The notes: generated by a model not told the origin, from the sequence alone. Positions 47,307 to 56,872 are shown, numbered from the stretch's first letter. The stretch: 64,000 nt of DNA from Macropodus opercularis (GCA_030770545.1 CM061106.1:16389001-16453000); one strand, 5' to 3'. Numbers and translations are program-made.

Positions 47307-47378
47307 TGCATTGGCCGGGAATTGAACCCGGGTCAACTGCTTGGGAAGCAGCTATTCTCACCACTATACCACCAATGC
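47307..47378 (-). tRNA. tRNA-Gly (CCC), array B
   Basis: Consensus copy. Confidence 0.92.
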
Positions 47379-48100
47379 TTAAAAGCGTCCCCTTGCCCTA
47401 TGGGGACGTGACAGATTACTCCAAACGCCGCAAGAGGACGTTCCCAGATTGCATCACTAAGCTCTGTCACGTCCCCATCTAGGTAGGGCGCGTAAACTAG
47501 CGAATGTGACCAGGTTTTTCCAAACCAGCACACACTAAGCCAAGTAATAAGCGCACTCCAGAGAAGACGTATCCTCATCCAAAGAAAATGGCATCTCACC
47601 CCTACAAGGCCCACAACAAGTGCGAATACACTAAGAAACAAACGCTCCTTAGGGAAATGAAGGTAACTGCACTGTAGCTGTCACTGGCTCTATTGTGCTA
47701 TACTGAGCCTGGTGTTTGAATTTTTTGGAAAAGTAGCCTGTGCCCTGCTCATCCTCTTGCAGAAGTTAAAGCCCCGGCACCATACCCACTCGCGTCCACC
47801 TCCAGCTTAAAGGGGCGTGTAAAAAATGGGGCTCCTAGCTCAGGCGCACTGCAGAAGAGCACTTTGGCAGAGCCGGAAGCGTTTTGGCACTGCGGAGTCC
47901 AAAAAAAAAAGATTTGTTGTGAAGTTCAGTGAGTTACTTGGTTCGATTCCCGCCGAAGGAAAGCCGTAACGGCCGCAGTTGAGTCCAGTAAGTTAAAGAG
48001 TAAATCTGATTATCTTCTGCAACTTGCCGCGTCCACTTAGAAGTACAGGAGAAGCTTTGGTCCGCCGACTTGAAAAAAGGGGGCAGCAGTCCCCGTCCTC

Positions 48101-48172
48101 TGCATTGGCCGGGAATTGAACCCGGGTCAACTGCTTGGCAAGCAGCTATTCTCACCTCTATACCACCAATGC
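48101..48172 (-). tRNA. tRNA-Gly (GCC), array B
   Basis: As 33638. Confidence 0.82.
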
Positions 48173-48583
48173 TTGAAAGCCTGTCATTGCCTTATGGGCA
48201 CGTGACAGTTACCTCCAAACGTTGCAAGGGCAAAAGGAAACACCTGGTTCCAAAGCGTTTCTGCACTGTGGAGTCTAAAGAAAAGATTTGTTGTGAAGTT
48301 TAGAGACTTCCTCTGCTGCGTTATGTACTTCTCATCTGTAGAGGGCTTACGGCGTGAAGCCTGGCTACCTGAGTCGGTAGGTACATGTCACTTTCAACGT
48401 GTTTGCATGCACTCAAGGAACCACAGTAAAGTGTGCTTTGTTTCACAAGCTGGTTTGGAAAGGTCTAACCTGTTTTCTTCATTGGAACCAGGGAATTAGA
48501 GAAACCCGATTCTTTCCCAGAAAGATTTCCATTTAGATGGGATCCTCGATTGCCCTAGGAAGGTGCCAGTCAACAGCGTCGTC

Positions 48584-48655
48584 TCCCTGGTGGTCTAGTG
48601 GCTAGGATTCGGCACTTTCACTGCCGCGGCCCGGGTTCGATTCCCGGTCAGGGAA
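48584..48655 (+). tRNA. tRNA-Glu (TTC), array B
   Basis: Consensus copy. Confidence 0.93.
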
Positions 48656-48788
48656 TGCCGTTTTAGCCGCGGTTGAGTTCAGTACGTTGAAGACTAAATC
48701 TGATTACCTTCTGCAACTTGCTTGCTTAGAGGTGCAGGAGAAGCTTTGGTCTGCTGACTTGAAAAAGGGGGCAGTTGTGCCTGTCCTC

Positions 48789-48860
48789 TGCATTGGCCGG
48801 GAATTGAACCCGGGTCAACTGCTTGGGAAGCAGCTATTCTCACCACTATACCACCAATGC
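48789..48860 (-). tRNA. tRNA-Gly (CCC), array B
   Basis: Consensus copy. Confidence 0.92.
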
Positions 48861-49618
48861 TTAAAAGCGTCCCCTTGCCCTATGGGGACGTGACAGATTA
48901 CTCCAAACGCCGCAAGAGGACGTTCCCAGATTGCATCACTGAGCTCTGTCACGTCCCCATCTAGGTAGGGCGCGTAACACAGGAATGTGACCAGGTTATT
49001 CCAAACCAGCACACACTAAGCCAAGTAATAAGCGCACACCAGAGAAGACGTAACCTCATCTAAAGAAAATGGCAGCTCATCCCTACTTTACAGAAGGTCC
49101 CAAAACAAACAGAATATAGGCACAAGGCCCACAACAAGTGCGAATACACTAAGGAACAAACGCTCCTTAGGGAAATGCAGGTAACTGCACTGTAGCTGTC
49201 ACTGGCTCTATTGTGCTATACTGAGCCTGGTGTTTGAATTTTTTGGAAAAGTAGCCTGTGCCCTGCTCATCCTCTTGCAGAAGTTAAAGCCCCGGCACCA
49301 TACCCACTCGCGTCCACCTCCAGCTTAAAGGGGCGCGTAAAAAATGGGGCTCCTAGCTCAGGCGCACTGCAGAAGAGCACTTTGGCAGAGCCGGAAGCGT
49401 TTTGGCACTGCGGAGTCCAAAAAAAAAAGATTTGTTGTGAAGTTCAGTGAGTTACTTGGTTCGATTCCCGCCGAAGGAAAGCCGTAACGGCCGCAGTTGA
49501 GTCCAGTAAGTTAAAGAGTAAATCTGATTATCTTCTGCAACTTGCCGCGTCCACTTAGAAGTACAGGAGAAGCTTTGGTCCGCCGACTTGAAAAAAGGGG
49601 GCAGCAGTCCCCGTCCTC

Positions 49619-49690
49619 TGCATTGGCCGGGAATTGAACCCTGGTAAACTGCTTGGCAAACAGCTATTCTCACTACTATACCACCAATGC
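49619..49690 (-). tRNA. tRNA-Gly (GCC), weakened
   Basis: As 30612. Confidence 0.62.
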
Positions 49691-50101
49691 TTGAAAGCCT
49701 GTCATTGCCTTATGGGCACGTGACAGTTACCTCCAAACGTTGCAAGGGCAAAAGGAAACACCTGGTTCCAAAGCGTTTCTGCACTGTGGAGTCTAAAGAA
49801 AAGATTTGTTGTGAAGTTTAGAGACTTCCTCTGCTGCGTTATGTACTTCTCATCTGTAGAGGGCTTACGGCGTGAAGCCTGGCTACCTGAGTCGGTAGGT
49901 ACATGTCACTTTCAACGTGTTTGCATGCACTCAAGGAACCACAGTAAAGTGTGCTTTGTTTCACAAGCTGGTTTGGAAAGGTCTAACCTGTTTTCTTCAT
50001 TGGAACCAGGGAATTAGAGAAACCCGATTCTTTCCCAGAAAGATTTCCATTTAGATGGGATCCTCGATTGCCCTAGGAAGGTGCCAGTCAACAGCGTCGT
50101 C

Positions 50102-50173
50102 TCCCTGGTGGTCTAGTGGCTAGGATTCGGCACTTTCACTGCCGCGGCCCGGGTTCGATTCCCGGTCAGGGAA
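50102..50173 (+). tRNA. tRNA-Glu (TTC), array B
   Basis: Consensus copy. Confidence 0.93.
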
Positions 50174-50306
50174 TGCCGTTTTAGCCGCGGTTGAGTTCAG
50201 TACGTTGAAGACTAAATCTGATTACCTTCTGCAACTTGCTTCCTTAGAGGTGCAGGAGAAGCTTTGGTCTGCTGACTTGAAAAAGGGGGCAGTTGTGCCT
50301 GTCCTC

Positions 50307-50378
50307 TGCATTGGCCGGGAATTGAACCCGGGTCAACTGCTTGGGAAGCAGCTATTCTCACCACTATACCACCAATGC
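50307..50378 (-). tRNA. tRNA-Gly (CCC), array B
   Basis: Consensus copy. Confidence 0.92.
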
Positions 50379-51136
50379 TTAAAAGCATCCCCTTGCCCTA
50401 TGGGGACGTGACAGATTACTCCAAACGCCGCAAGAGGACGTTCCCAGATTGCATCACTGAGCTCTGTCACGTCCCCATCTAGGTAGGGCGCGTAACACAG
50501 GAATGTGACCAGGTTATTCCAAACCAGCACACACTAAGCCAAGTAATAAGCGCACACCAGAGAAGACGTAACCTCATCTAAAGAAAATGGCAGCTCATCC
50601 CTACTTTACAGAAGGTCCCAAAACAAACAGAATATAGGCACAAGGCCCACAACAAGTGCGAATACACTGAGGAACAAACGCTCCTTAGGGAAATGCAGGT
50701 AACTGCACTGTAGCTGTCACTGGCTCTATTGTGCTATACTGAGCCTGGTGTTTGAATTTTTTGGAAAAGTAGCCTGTGCCCTGCTCTTCCTCTTGCAGAA
50801 GTTAAAGCCCCGGCACCATACCCACTCGCGTCCACCTCCAGCTTGAAGGGGCGCGTAAAAAATGGGGCTCCTAGCTCAGGAGCACTGCAGAAGAGCACTT
50901 TGGCAGAGCCGGAAGCGTTTTGGCACTGCGGAGTCCAAAAAAAAAAGATTTGTTGTGAAGTTCAGTGAGTTCCTTGGTTCGATTCCCGCCAAAGGAAAGC
51001 CGTAACGGCCGCAGTTGAGTCAAGTAAGTTAAAGAGTAAATCTGATTATCTTCTGCAACTTGCCGCGTCCACTTAGAAGTACAGGAGAAGCTTTGGTCCG
51101 CTGACTTGAAAAAAGGGGGCAGCAGTCCCCGTCCTC

Positions 51137-51208
51137 TGCATTGGCCGAGAATTGAACCCGGGTCAACTGCTTGGCAAGCAGCTATTCTCACCACTATACC
51201 ACCAATGC
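51137..51208 (-). tRNA. tRNA-Gly (GCC), array B
   Basis: As 39713. Confidence 0.88.
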
Positions 51209-51394
51209 TTGAAAGCCTGTCATTGCCTTATGGGCACGTGACAGTTACCTCCAAACGTTGCAAGGGCAAAAGGAAACACCTGGTTCCAAAGCGTTTCTGC
51301 ACTGTGGAGTCTAAAGAAAAGATTTGTTGTGAAGTTTAGAGACTTCCTCTGCTGCGTTATGTACTTCTCATCTGTAGAGGGCTTACGGCGTGAA

Positions 51395-51467
51395 GCCTGG
51401 CTACTTGAGTCGGTAGAGCATCAGACTTTTCATCTGAGTGTCCAAGTGTCAAGTCCCTACTCAGCCG
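51395..51467 (+). pseudogene. tRNA-Lys (TTT) pseudogene, full length
   Basis: Second undeleted Lys of family B (see 2633), with the same box A and box B damage and a private C at 71 (CAGCCG). It shows what the 16 truncated copies lost. Confidence 0.78.
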
Positions 51468-51762
51468 AAGGCACCTTATTTCTGCAGGTCTTTAGTGTTG
51501 AGAGGTGACGTCGAAAATCGCTTCGACGTGCTGTTGCCAACAGAGCTTTGCGTGCTTTTCTCCCCAAGGCGTCACTAAAACCTCCTCCTGTTCTGTCAAA
51601 CACAGCGCAATTACTGTGAAGGCACCTATGCTCGTCACCATGCTACCAGTTTTGTGAAACCTGGTAACAAACTTGTCACTTTCAACGTGTTTGCATGCAC
51701 TCAAGGAACCACAGTAAAGTGTGCTTTGTTTCACAAGCTGGTTTGGAAAGGTCTAACCTGTG

Positions 51763-51777
51763 TTCCCGGTCGGGGAA
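51763..51777 (+). pseudogene. tRNA-Glu T-arm stub
   Basis: Same deletion junction as 27281. Confidence 0.6.
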
Positions 51778-51912
51778 TGCCGTTTTAGCGGCGGTTTAGT
51801 CCAGTACGTTAAAAAGACTAAATCTGATTACCTTCTGCAACTCGCTTGCTTAGAGGTGCAGGAGAAGCTTTGGTCCGCTGATTTGAAAAAGGGGGCAGTT
51901 GTGCCTGTCCTC

Positions 51913-51984
51913 TGCATTGGCCGGGAATTGAACCTGGGTCAACTGCTTGGGAAGCAGCTATTCTCACCACTATACCACCAATGC
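51913..51984 (-). tRNA. tRNA-Gly (CCC), array B
   Basis: T-stem variant as at 27431. Confidence 0.78.
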
Positions 51985-52577
51985 TTAAAAGCAGACCCTT
52001 GCCCTAAAGGGACGTGACAGATTACTCCAAACGCCGCAAAAGGACGTTCCCAGATTGCATCACTGAGCTCTGTCACGTCCCCATCTAGGTAGGGCGCGTA
52101 ACACACGAATGTGACCAGGTTATTCCAAACCCGTTCTCCCCAAACCAGCACACACTAAGCCAAGTAATAAGCGCACGCCAGAGAAGACGTAACCTCATCC
52201 AAAGAAAATGGCAGCTCACCCCTACTTTACAGGAGGTCCCAAAACAAACAGAATATAGGCACAAGGCCCACAACAAGTCACTAAAACCTCCTCCTGTTCT
52301 GTCCAACACAGCGCAATTACTGTGAAGGCACCTATTCTCGTCACCATGCTACCAGTTTTGTGAAACCTGGTAACAAACATGTCACTTTCAACGTGTTTGC
52401 ATGCACTCAAGGAACCACAGTAAAGTGTGCTTTGTTTCACAAGCTGGTTTGGAAAGGTCTAACCTGTTTTCTTCATTGGAACCAGGGAATTAGAGAAACC
52501 CGGTTCTTTCCCAGAAAGATTTCCATTTAGATGGGATCCTCGATTGCCCGAGGAAGGTGCCAGTCACCAGCGTCGTC

Positions 52578-52649
52578 TCCCTGGTGGTCTAATGGCTAGG
52601 ATTCTGCACTTTCACTGCCGCGGCCCGGGTTCGATCCCCGGTCAGGGAA
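52578..52649 (+). pseudogene. Hybrid tRNA-Glu (TTC) at the B-to-A' junction
   Basis: Upstream flank (GCCAGTCACCAGCGTCGTC) is family B; downstream flank (AAAGCCATTTAGCC) is family A, so the family switch falls inside this tRNA gene. Anticodon TTC. Lesions: A for G in box A (CTAATGG), T28-C42 mismatch (CTGCA/TGCCG), C60 in the T-loop (TTCGATC). The A-type tail lacks the TTTT terminator of family B. Confidence 0.75.
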
Positions 52650-52821
52650 AAGCCATTTAGCCAAAGGTCAGTCCAATACGTTCAAGTCTGCTTTGCCGCT
52701 GTAACATAAGAACATGCGACGTCGGGCCCTTTGTGCTTTCTTACACGTCCAGCAGAATGTATCGCACGTTTCAATTGTAGTCTGAGTCGAAAAGGGAACT
52801 GATGTGACATTCCTCTGACAC

Positions 52822-52894
52822 TGCGTTGGCCAAGAATCGAACCCTGGGTCCACTGCTTGGGAAGCACTTATTCTCAACTTTATACCACCAATGC
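52822..52894 (-). pseudogene. tRNA-Gly (CCC) pseudogene, array A'
   Basis: Better preserved than the array A copies: T-loop TTCGATT is intact and the 5' acceptor is GCATTGG. One extra base in the T-stem region, and the same D-arm damage (TATAAAGTTGAG). Confidence 0.72.
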
Positions 52895-53615
52895 TCGAAA
52901 GCCCGGCATCGCCCCATGGGCACGTGACAGAAACCGTACAATGCCGCAAGACTAACCTCCCAGAATGCCCGTTTCCATCACTGAACTCTTTCATTTGCCG
53001 GACTAGAACGCAAAGGCTTCTTACGTGTGGTGAATGAGAGGCAGAGAGCACGAGTAAAGTCTCTAGTGATGACAGGACTTTTACCTATGCGCAATGAGGC
53101 CAGGGGTTTAACCACATAAGCCGTCCACCTTAGTTTTATTCCATCCCTCTGGAAGACTTTATCGAGCGAGAGGCTGCGTACACCACGGACAGGTCGCTGC
53201 TCCATTAGCACTACACGCAGGAGTGGTCGCACTGACACAGCTGAAAGACAAGGGGCCATTGGTTCCAGCAACTTGTGACTTTCAAGGTCGAGTCCAAACA
53301 CAAACACAGCACAACTACTTTGGAGGGATCTGTGGTTGTGACTATACCACCAGTGTTGTGAACCCTGGTGCTGGCATGTCAACAGGTGACAAACGTGTCA
53401 TTGATTTTTGCCCTACGATAAAGACAAATACCACCTGTCAAAAGGCCCGGTGTTCTTCTACCTACTCGGGCACTGATGTATCAATTGGGTTCCAGGCACA
53501 GGTGGGTCATAACCAACAGTATTTGACCCGGCCTTCTGTGGAGGTTGCTATCGCTGAAGTATAAGTTACTTCCTCTATTGCGCACTTTCTCCCTCTAGAG
53601 GGTTTGTAGCGTGAA

Positions 53616-53688
53616 GCCTGTGTAGCTCAGTCGGTAGAGCATCAGACTTTTAATCTGAGGGCCCAGGGTTCAAGTCCCTGCTCAGGCA
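53616..53688 (+). tRNA. tRNA-Lys (TTT), array A'
   Basis: Identical to the array A consensus, including the U6-U67 mismatch, although the surrounding spacer has diverged. TTTT terminator downstream. Confidence 0.9.
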
Positions 53689-53975
53689 AAGTTACCTGTT
53701 TTCTGCAGCTCACTAGTGACTTTGAAGGCACCCAAGGTCGTCGCTATACCACCAGTGGTGTGAAACCAGCTCAAATCATGTCTCCTTCAGAGTCTTTGCA
53801 TGCAATCAAGAAACCCCATTAAGGTCCTCTTCCAACGGCTGGTTCGTCAATTGTTGGGAACATGTCAACGCTGTTTTCTCCGATGGAACCAATGATCAGA
53901 GAAACTCCATTTTCTCCAGGAAGACTTCCACGTAGAAGCTATCGTCCGAGGAATTTGACGCTTGCTCGAACCTTC

Positions 53976-54047
53976 TCCCTGGTGGTCTAGTGGCTAGGTT
54001 TCGGCGCTCTCACCGCCGCGGCCCGGGTTCGATTCCCGGTCAGGGAA
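53976..54047 (+). tRNA. tRNA-Glu (CTC), array A'
   Basis: Anticodon CTC, stems intact. One T for A in the D-arm (CTAGGTTTCGG). No T-run of four downstream. Confidence 0.85.
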
Positions 54048-54649
54048 AAGCCATTTAGCCGAGGGTCAGTCCAATACGTTCAACATTAAGTCTGGTTTGC
54101 CGCTGTAAGATAAGAACATGCGACGTCGGGCCCTTTGTGCTTTCTTACACCTCCAGCAGAATGTATCGCACGTTTCAATTGCAGTCTGAGTCGAAAAGGG
54201 AACTGATGTGACCCGCTTTCAAATCTGCTTCTCCAAACTTACATTAGAGGCTTTAGTTTGCAACAAGCCGTTGGAAGCAACGGCAGTGACATAGAACGTT
54301 TATTCTTTCTCGGTTGAGATCTTTAGAAACCAAAGTGTGTGACTCTGTTTGTTGTTGGGGTGTCTTGTCGCTCCAGAGGTGGATCTTTGTGAGGTGGATC
54401 CTTGTGCGGGACATTAGCGGCACCAAAAAAAGCTTGGTGTTACCAGGAAATGCCATAGTCTTCGGAGTGTCAGGCACCAGCACAGCCAAGTGCGTGGCCA
54501 ACAACCCTTGGAGGCTTCGCTTAGGCTACGGTGACTTGTACGTGCCCATAGGGACGGAACAATGGCGCCACTCTTTGCTAACATGCTCTGATGTAGCAAT
54601 TTGGACTTCAGAAGGAACACTGCTTACGGTGGAACATTCAATTCAGTTC

Positions 54650-54757
54650 GATACAATGTTTTTATATAGCGCCAATTCACAACAACAGTTATCTCAAGGC
54701 ACTTCACAAGTAAGGTTTAAGACCTTACACAACTATACCCAACAACAAATGCCGCAT
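54650..54757. repeat. Dispersed-repeat-like segment in C units
   Basis: The stretch from TTTTTATATAGCGCC through AACAACAGTTATCTC to AAGACCTTACACAAC looks like a repeat common in fish genomes. That is recall and not a search. It recurs near 55885, 57397, 57762 and 59583, always before the Val gene. Confidence 0.4.
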
Positions 54758-54901
54758 AGAGCAGGGCTTCGGGCTGCACCAAATAAATTTTTGCGCAGGA
54801 GCCGCCACACATCGCCGACAAGGCAACGGCAAATGGAAGCGATGGCTTTCTAACTGTCAGGCACCAATTCCGCCGTGAAAGAAAGCAGCAGCCGAACGTA
54901 G

Positions 54902-54974
54902 GTTTCTGTAGTGTAGTGGTTATCACGTTCACCTTACGCGCGAAAGGTCCTTGGTTCGATGCCGGGCAGAAACA
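54902..54974 (+). tRNA. tRNA-Val (TAC), array C unit 1
   Basis: 73 nt: acceptor GTTTCTG/CAGAAAC, loop CTTACGC (TAC), discriminator A, TTTT downstream. Box B is GGTTCGATGCC. Stem TTCAC/GCGAA has an A30-C40 mismatch, private to this copy. The body is that of vertebrate Val(AAC/CAC) genes and not the usual Val(TAC) body. Confidence 0.82.
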
Positions 54975-55121
54975 GAAGTTTGACTTTTCTCTCAAACATG
55001 GGCTTGCAGTAGAATCTGTCAGGCTCGCCGTACACGCCTGTTACCCAAGCGTCGTGAGTTCCTGCTCTGATTCTTTCAAAAGCTCTGCGACCGAACTGGC
55101 TTGCACTGAGCGGCTTAGCGC

Positions 55122-55194
55122 TGCTGAAACCCGGGATCGAAAAAGGGACCTTTAGATCTTCAGTCTAACGCTCTCCCATCTTAGCTATTTCAGC
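55122..55194 (-). pseudogene. tRNA-Phe (GAA) pseudogene, array C unit 1
   Basis: The anticodon arm is intact. AACCA to AAAAA on + turns the T-arm into CCTTTTTCGATCC, destroying box B and placing a Pol III terminator-like TTTTT inside the gene. The D-stem is also changed (CTTAGC on +). Confidence 0.8.
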
Positions 55195-55288
55195 ACAGCG
55201 ACGGCACCTGGTGGTGGTGAAAGGCAGCGACTCTGAGTGACAAGGGGCCTGAAGCCACGTTTCCTCTGGTTGGTAAAATAGGTAAATA

Positions 55289-55360
55289 CTCCCCGTCGGG
55301 GAATCGAACCCCGGTCTTCCGCGTGACAGGCGGAGATACTGTCCACTATACTAACGAGGA
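55289..55360 (-). tRNA. tRNA-Asp (GTC), array C unit 1
   Basis: 72 nt on minus: acceptor TCCTCGT/ACGGGGA, loop CTGTCAC (GTC), box B GGTTCGATTCC, discriminator G. TTTT follows on its strand. Reference copy. Confidence 0.93.
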
Positions 55361-55952
55361 GGGATTTTGGCCCTCGTGTCAGCCGCGGAACACAAAGCGG
55401 ACATTGCTTCGCGGCCTTTTGGGAAGCTTGTCGGTGGCCAAGACCCGCTTTCAAATCTGCTTCTCCAAACTTACATTAGAGGCCTTGGTTTGCAACAAGC
55501 CGTTGGGAGCAACGGCAGTGCCATAGAACGTTTATTCTTTCTCGGTTGAGATCTTTAGAAACCAAAGTGTGTGACTCTGTTTGTTGTTGGGGTGTCTTGT
55601 CGCTCCAGAGGTGGATCTTTGTGAGGTGGATCTTTGTGCGGGACATTAGCGGCACCAAAAAAAGCTTGGTGTTTCCAGGAAACGCCATAGTCTTCGGAGT
55701 GTCAGGCACCAGCAGAGCCAAGTGCGTGGCCAACAACCCTTGGAGGCTTCGCTTAGGCTACGGTGACTTGTACGTGCCCATAGGGACGGAACAATGGCGC
55801 CACTCTTTGCTAACATGCTCTGATGTAGCAATTTGGACTTCAGAAGGAACACTGCTTACGGTGGAACATTCAATTCAGTTCGATACAATGTTTTTATATA
55901 GCGCCAATTCACAACAACAGTTATCTCAAGGCACTTCACAAGTAAGGTTTAA

Positions 55953-56228
55953 CCCTTGTGCAGCCTTCGAGGATGTCAAAAGGAAAATAGGGGGCGCTTT
56001 AAGCTCAAAAACCACACAAGGGTTGGATAAAACAGCCACAGACAGATAATAAATCACAACACACTGAACGGTTGGATGAACTTGTTCATCAGAAGACCCA
56101 CACGTGTTCATTGCTTGGATGTAACACCCACGGAGGCTGTTTTATCCAACCCTTGTGTGGCTTTTGAGCTTAGAGCGCCCCCTATTTTACAGTGGGGTCA
56201 TTTTGACCCCTCGAAGGCTGCACAAGGG
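55953..56228. mobile_element. piggyBac-type MITE
   Basis: 276 bp flanked by TTAA at 55949-55952 and 56229-56232; ends CCCTTGTGCAGCCTTCGAGG and its inverted partner. The halves fold back over about 95 bp each. Other C units have GGTTTAAGACC at this place, the empty TTAA site. The unit is exactly 280 bp longer than the base unit, equal to the element plus one TTAA. No transposase. Confidence 0.92.
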
Positions 56229-56413
56229 TTAAGACCTTACACAACTATACCCAACAACAAATGCCACATAGAGCAGGGCTTCGGGCTGCACCAAATCAAT
56301 TTTTGCGCAGGAGCCGCCACACATCACCGACAAGGCAACGGCAAATGGAAGCGATGGCTTTCTAACTGTCAGGCACCGATTCCGCCGTGAAAGAAAGCAG
56401 CAGCCGAACGTAG

Positions 56414-56486
56414 GTTTCTGTAGTGTAGTGGTTATCACGTTCGCCTTACGCGCGAAAGGTCCCTGGATCGATGCCGGGCAGAAACA
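56414..56486 (+). tRNA. tRNA-Val (TAC), array C unit 2
   Basis: Stem TTCGC/GCGAA fully paired. Box B reads GGATCGATGCC: T54 is replaced by A, as in eukaryotic initiator tRNA. Confidence 0.85.
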
Positions 56487-56633
56487 GAAGTTTGACTTTT
56501 CTCTCAAACATGGGCTTGCAGTAGAATCTCTCAGGCTCGCCATACACGCCTGTTACCCAAGCGTTGCGAGTTCCTGCTCTGATTCTTTCAAAAGCCCTGC
56601 GACCGAACTAGCTTGCACTGAGCTGCTAAGCGC

Positions 56634-56706
56634 TGCTGAAACCCGGGATCGAACCGGGGACCTTTAGATCTTCAGTCTAACGCTCTCCCATCTGAGCTAT
56701 TTCAGC
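56634..56706 (-). tRNA. tRNA-Phe (GAA), array C unit 2
   Basis: Full cloverleaf on minus: acceptor GCTGAAA/TTTCAGC, loop CTGAAGA (GAA), box A TAGCTCAGATGG, box B GGTTCGATCCC, discriminator A. TTTT downstream. Reference copy. Confidence 0.93.
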
Positions 56707-56800
56707 ACAGCGACGGCACCTGGTGGTGGTGAGAGGCAGCGACTCTGAGTGACAAGGGGCCTGAAGCCACGTTTCCTCTGGTTGGTAAAATAGGTAAATA

Positions 56801-56872
56801 CTCCCAGTCGGGGAATCGAACCCCAGTCTTTCGCGTGACAGGCGGAGATACTGTCCACTATACTAACGAGGA
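56801..56872 (-). tRNA. tRNA-Asp (GTC), array C unit 2, weakened
   Basis: Acceptor mismatch (C5-T68 from CTCCCAGT on +) and changes next to the T-stem (CCCAGTCTTTCGCG). Anticodon GTC kept. Confidence 0.72.

Larger units (their letters stand above)
25648..49898 (+). pseudogene. tRNA-Lys 5' halves, 16 copies across array B
   Basis: GCCTGGCTACCTGAGTCGG plus TAG, the first 22 nt of the decayed tRNA-Lys, is fused to GTACATGTCAC. Copies start at 25648, 27165, 29353, 30870, 32378, 33896, 35413, 36921, 38453, 39971, 41454, 42973, 44491, 46008, 48359 and 49877. Compared with the undeleted version around 51395-51690, one deletion of about 255 bp removed the rest of Lys and the following spacer. GGTA lies at both deletion edges. 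All copies share the junction, so it arose once and spread. Confidence 0.8.
24621..52577 (+). repeat. Tandem array B, composite ~1517-bp units
   Basis: About 18 units, mostly 1508-1519 bp, each a duplicated Glu-Gly pair: truncated Lys, Glu(TTC) +, Gly(CCC) -, 79-bp inverted repeat, long spacer, Glu 3' remnant, Gly(GCC) -. Longer units (near 27.1-29.3 and 45.9-48.3 kb) carry an extra half unit. Unit boundaries taken at the Lys stub: 25648, 27165, 29353, 30870, 32378, 33896, 35413, 36921, 38453, 39971, 41454, 42973, 44491, 46008, 48359, 49877. Blocks of three units (about 29.3-33.8 and 33.8-38.4 kb) share private variants. The unit at 25.6-26.2 kb matches that at 46.0-46.5 kb. Confidence 0.93.
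52650..54212 (+). repeat. Array A', diverged partial copy of family A
   Basis: Just over one family A unit, with scattered substitutions and small indels relative to 8226-24620. It ends at 54212 where GATGTGAC joins array C (CCGCTTTC), with GAC shared by both sides. Confidence 0.88.

Noticed and set aside
25582..50017. A 68-codon frame (starting MKFRDFLCC) in sixteen B units
   Set aside because: It runs across the tRNA-Lys deletion junction and repeated spacer; the junction creates the frame.
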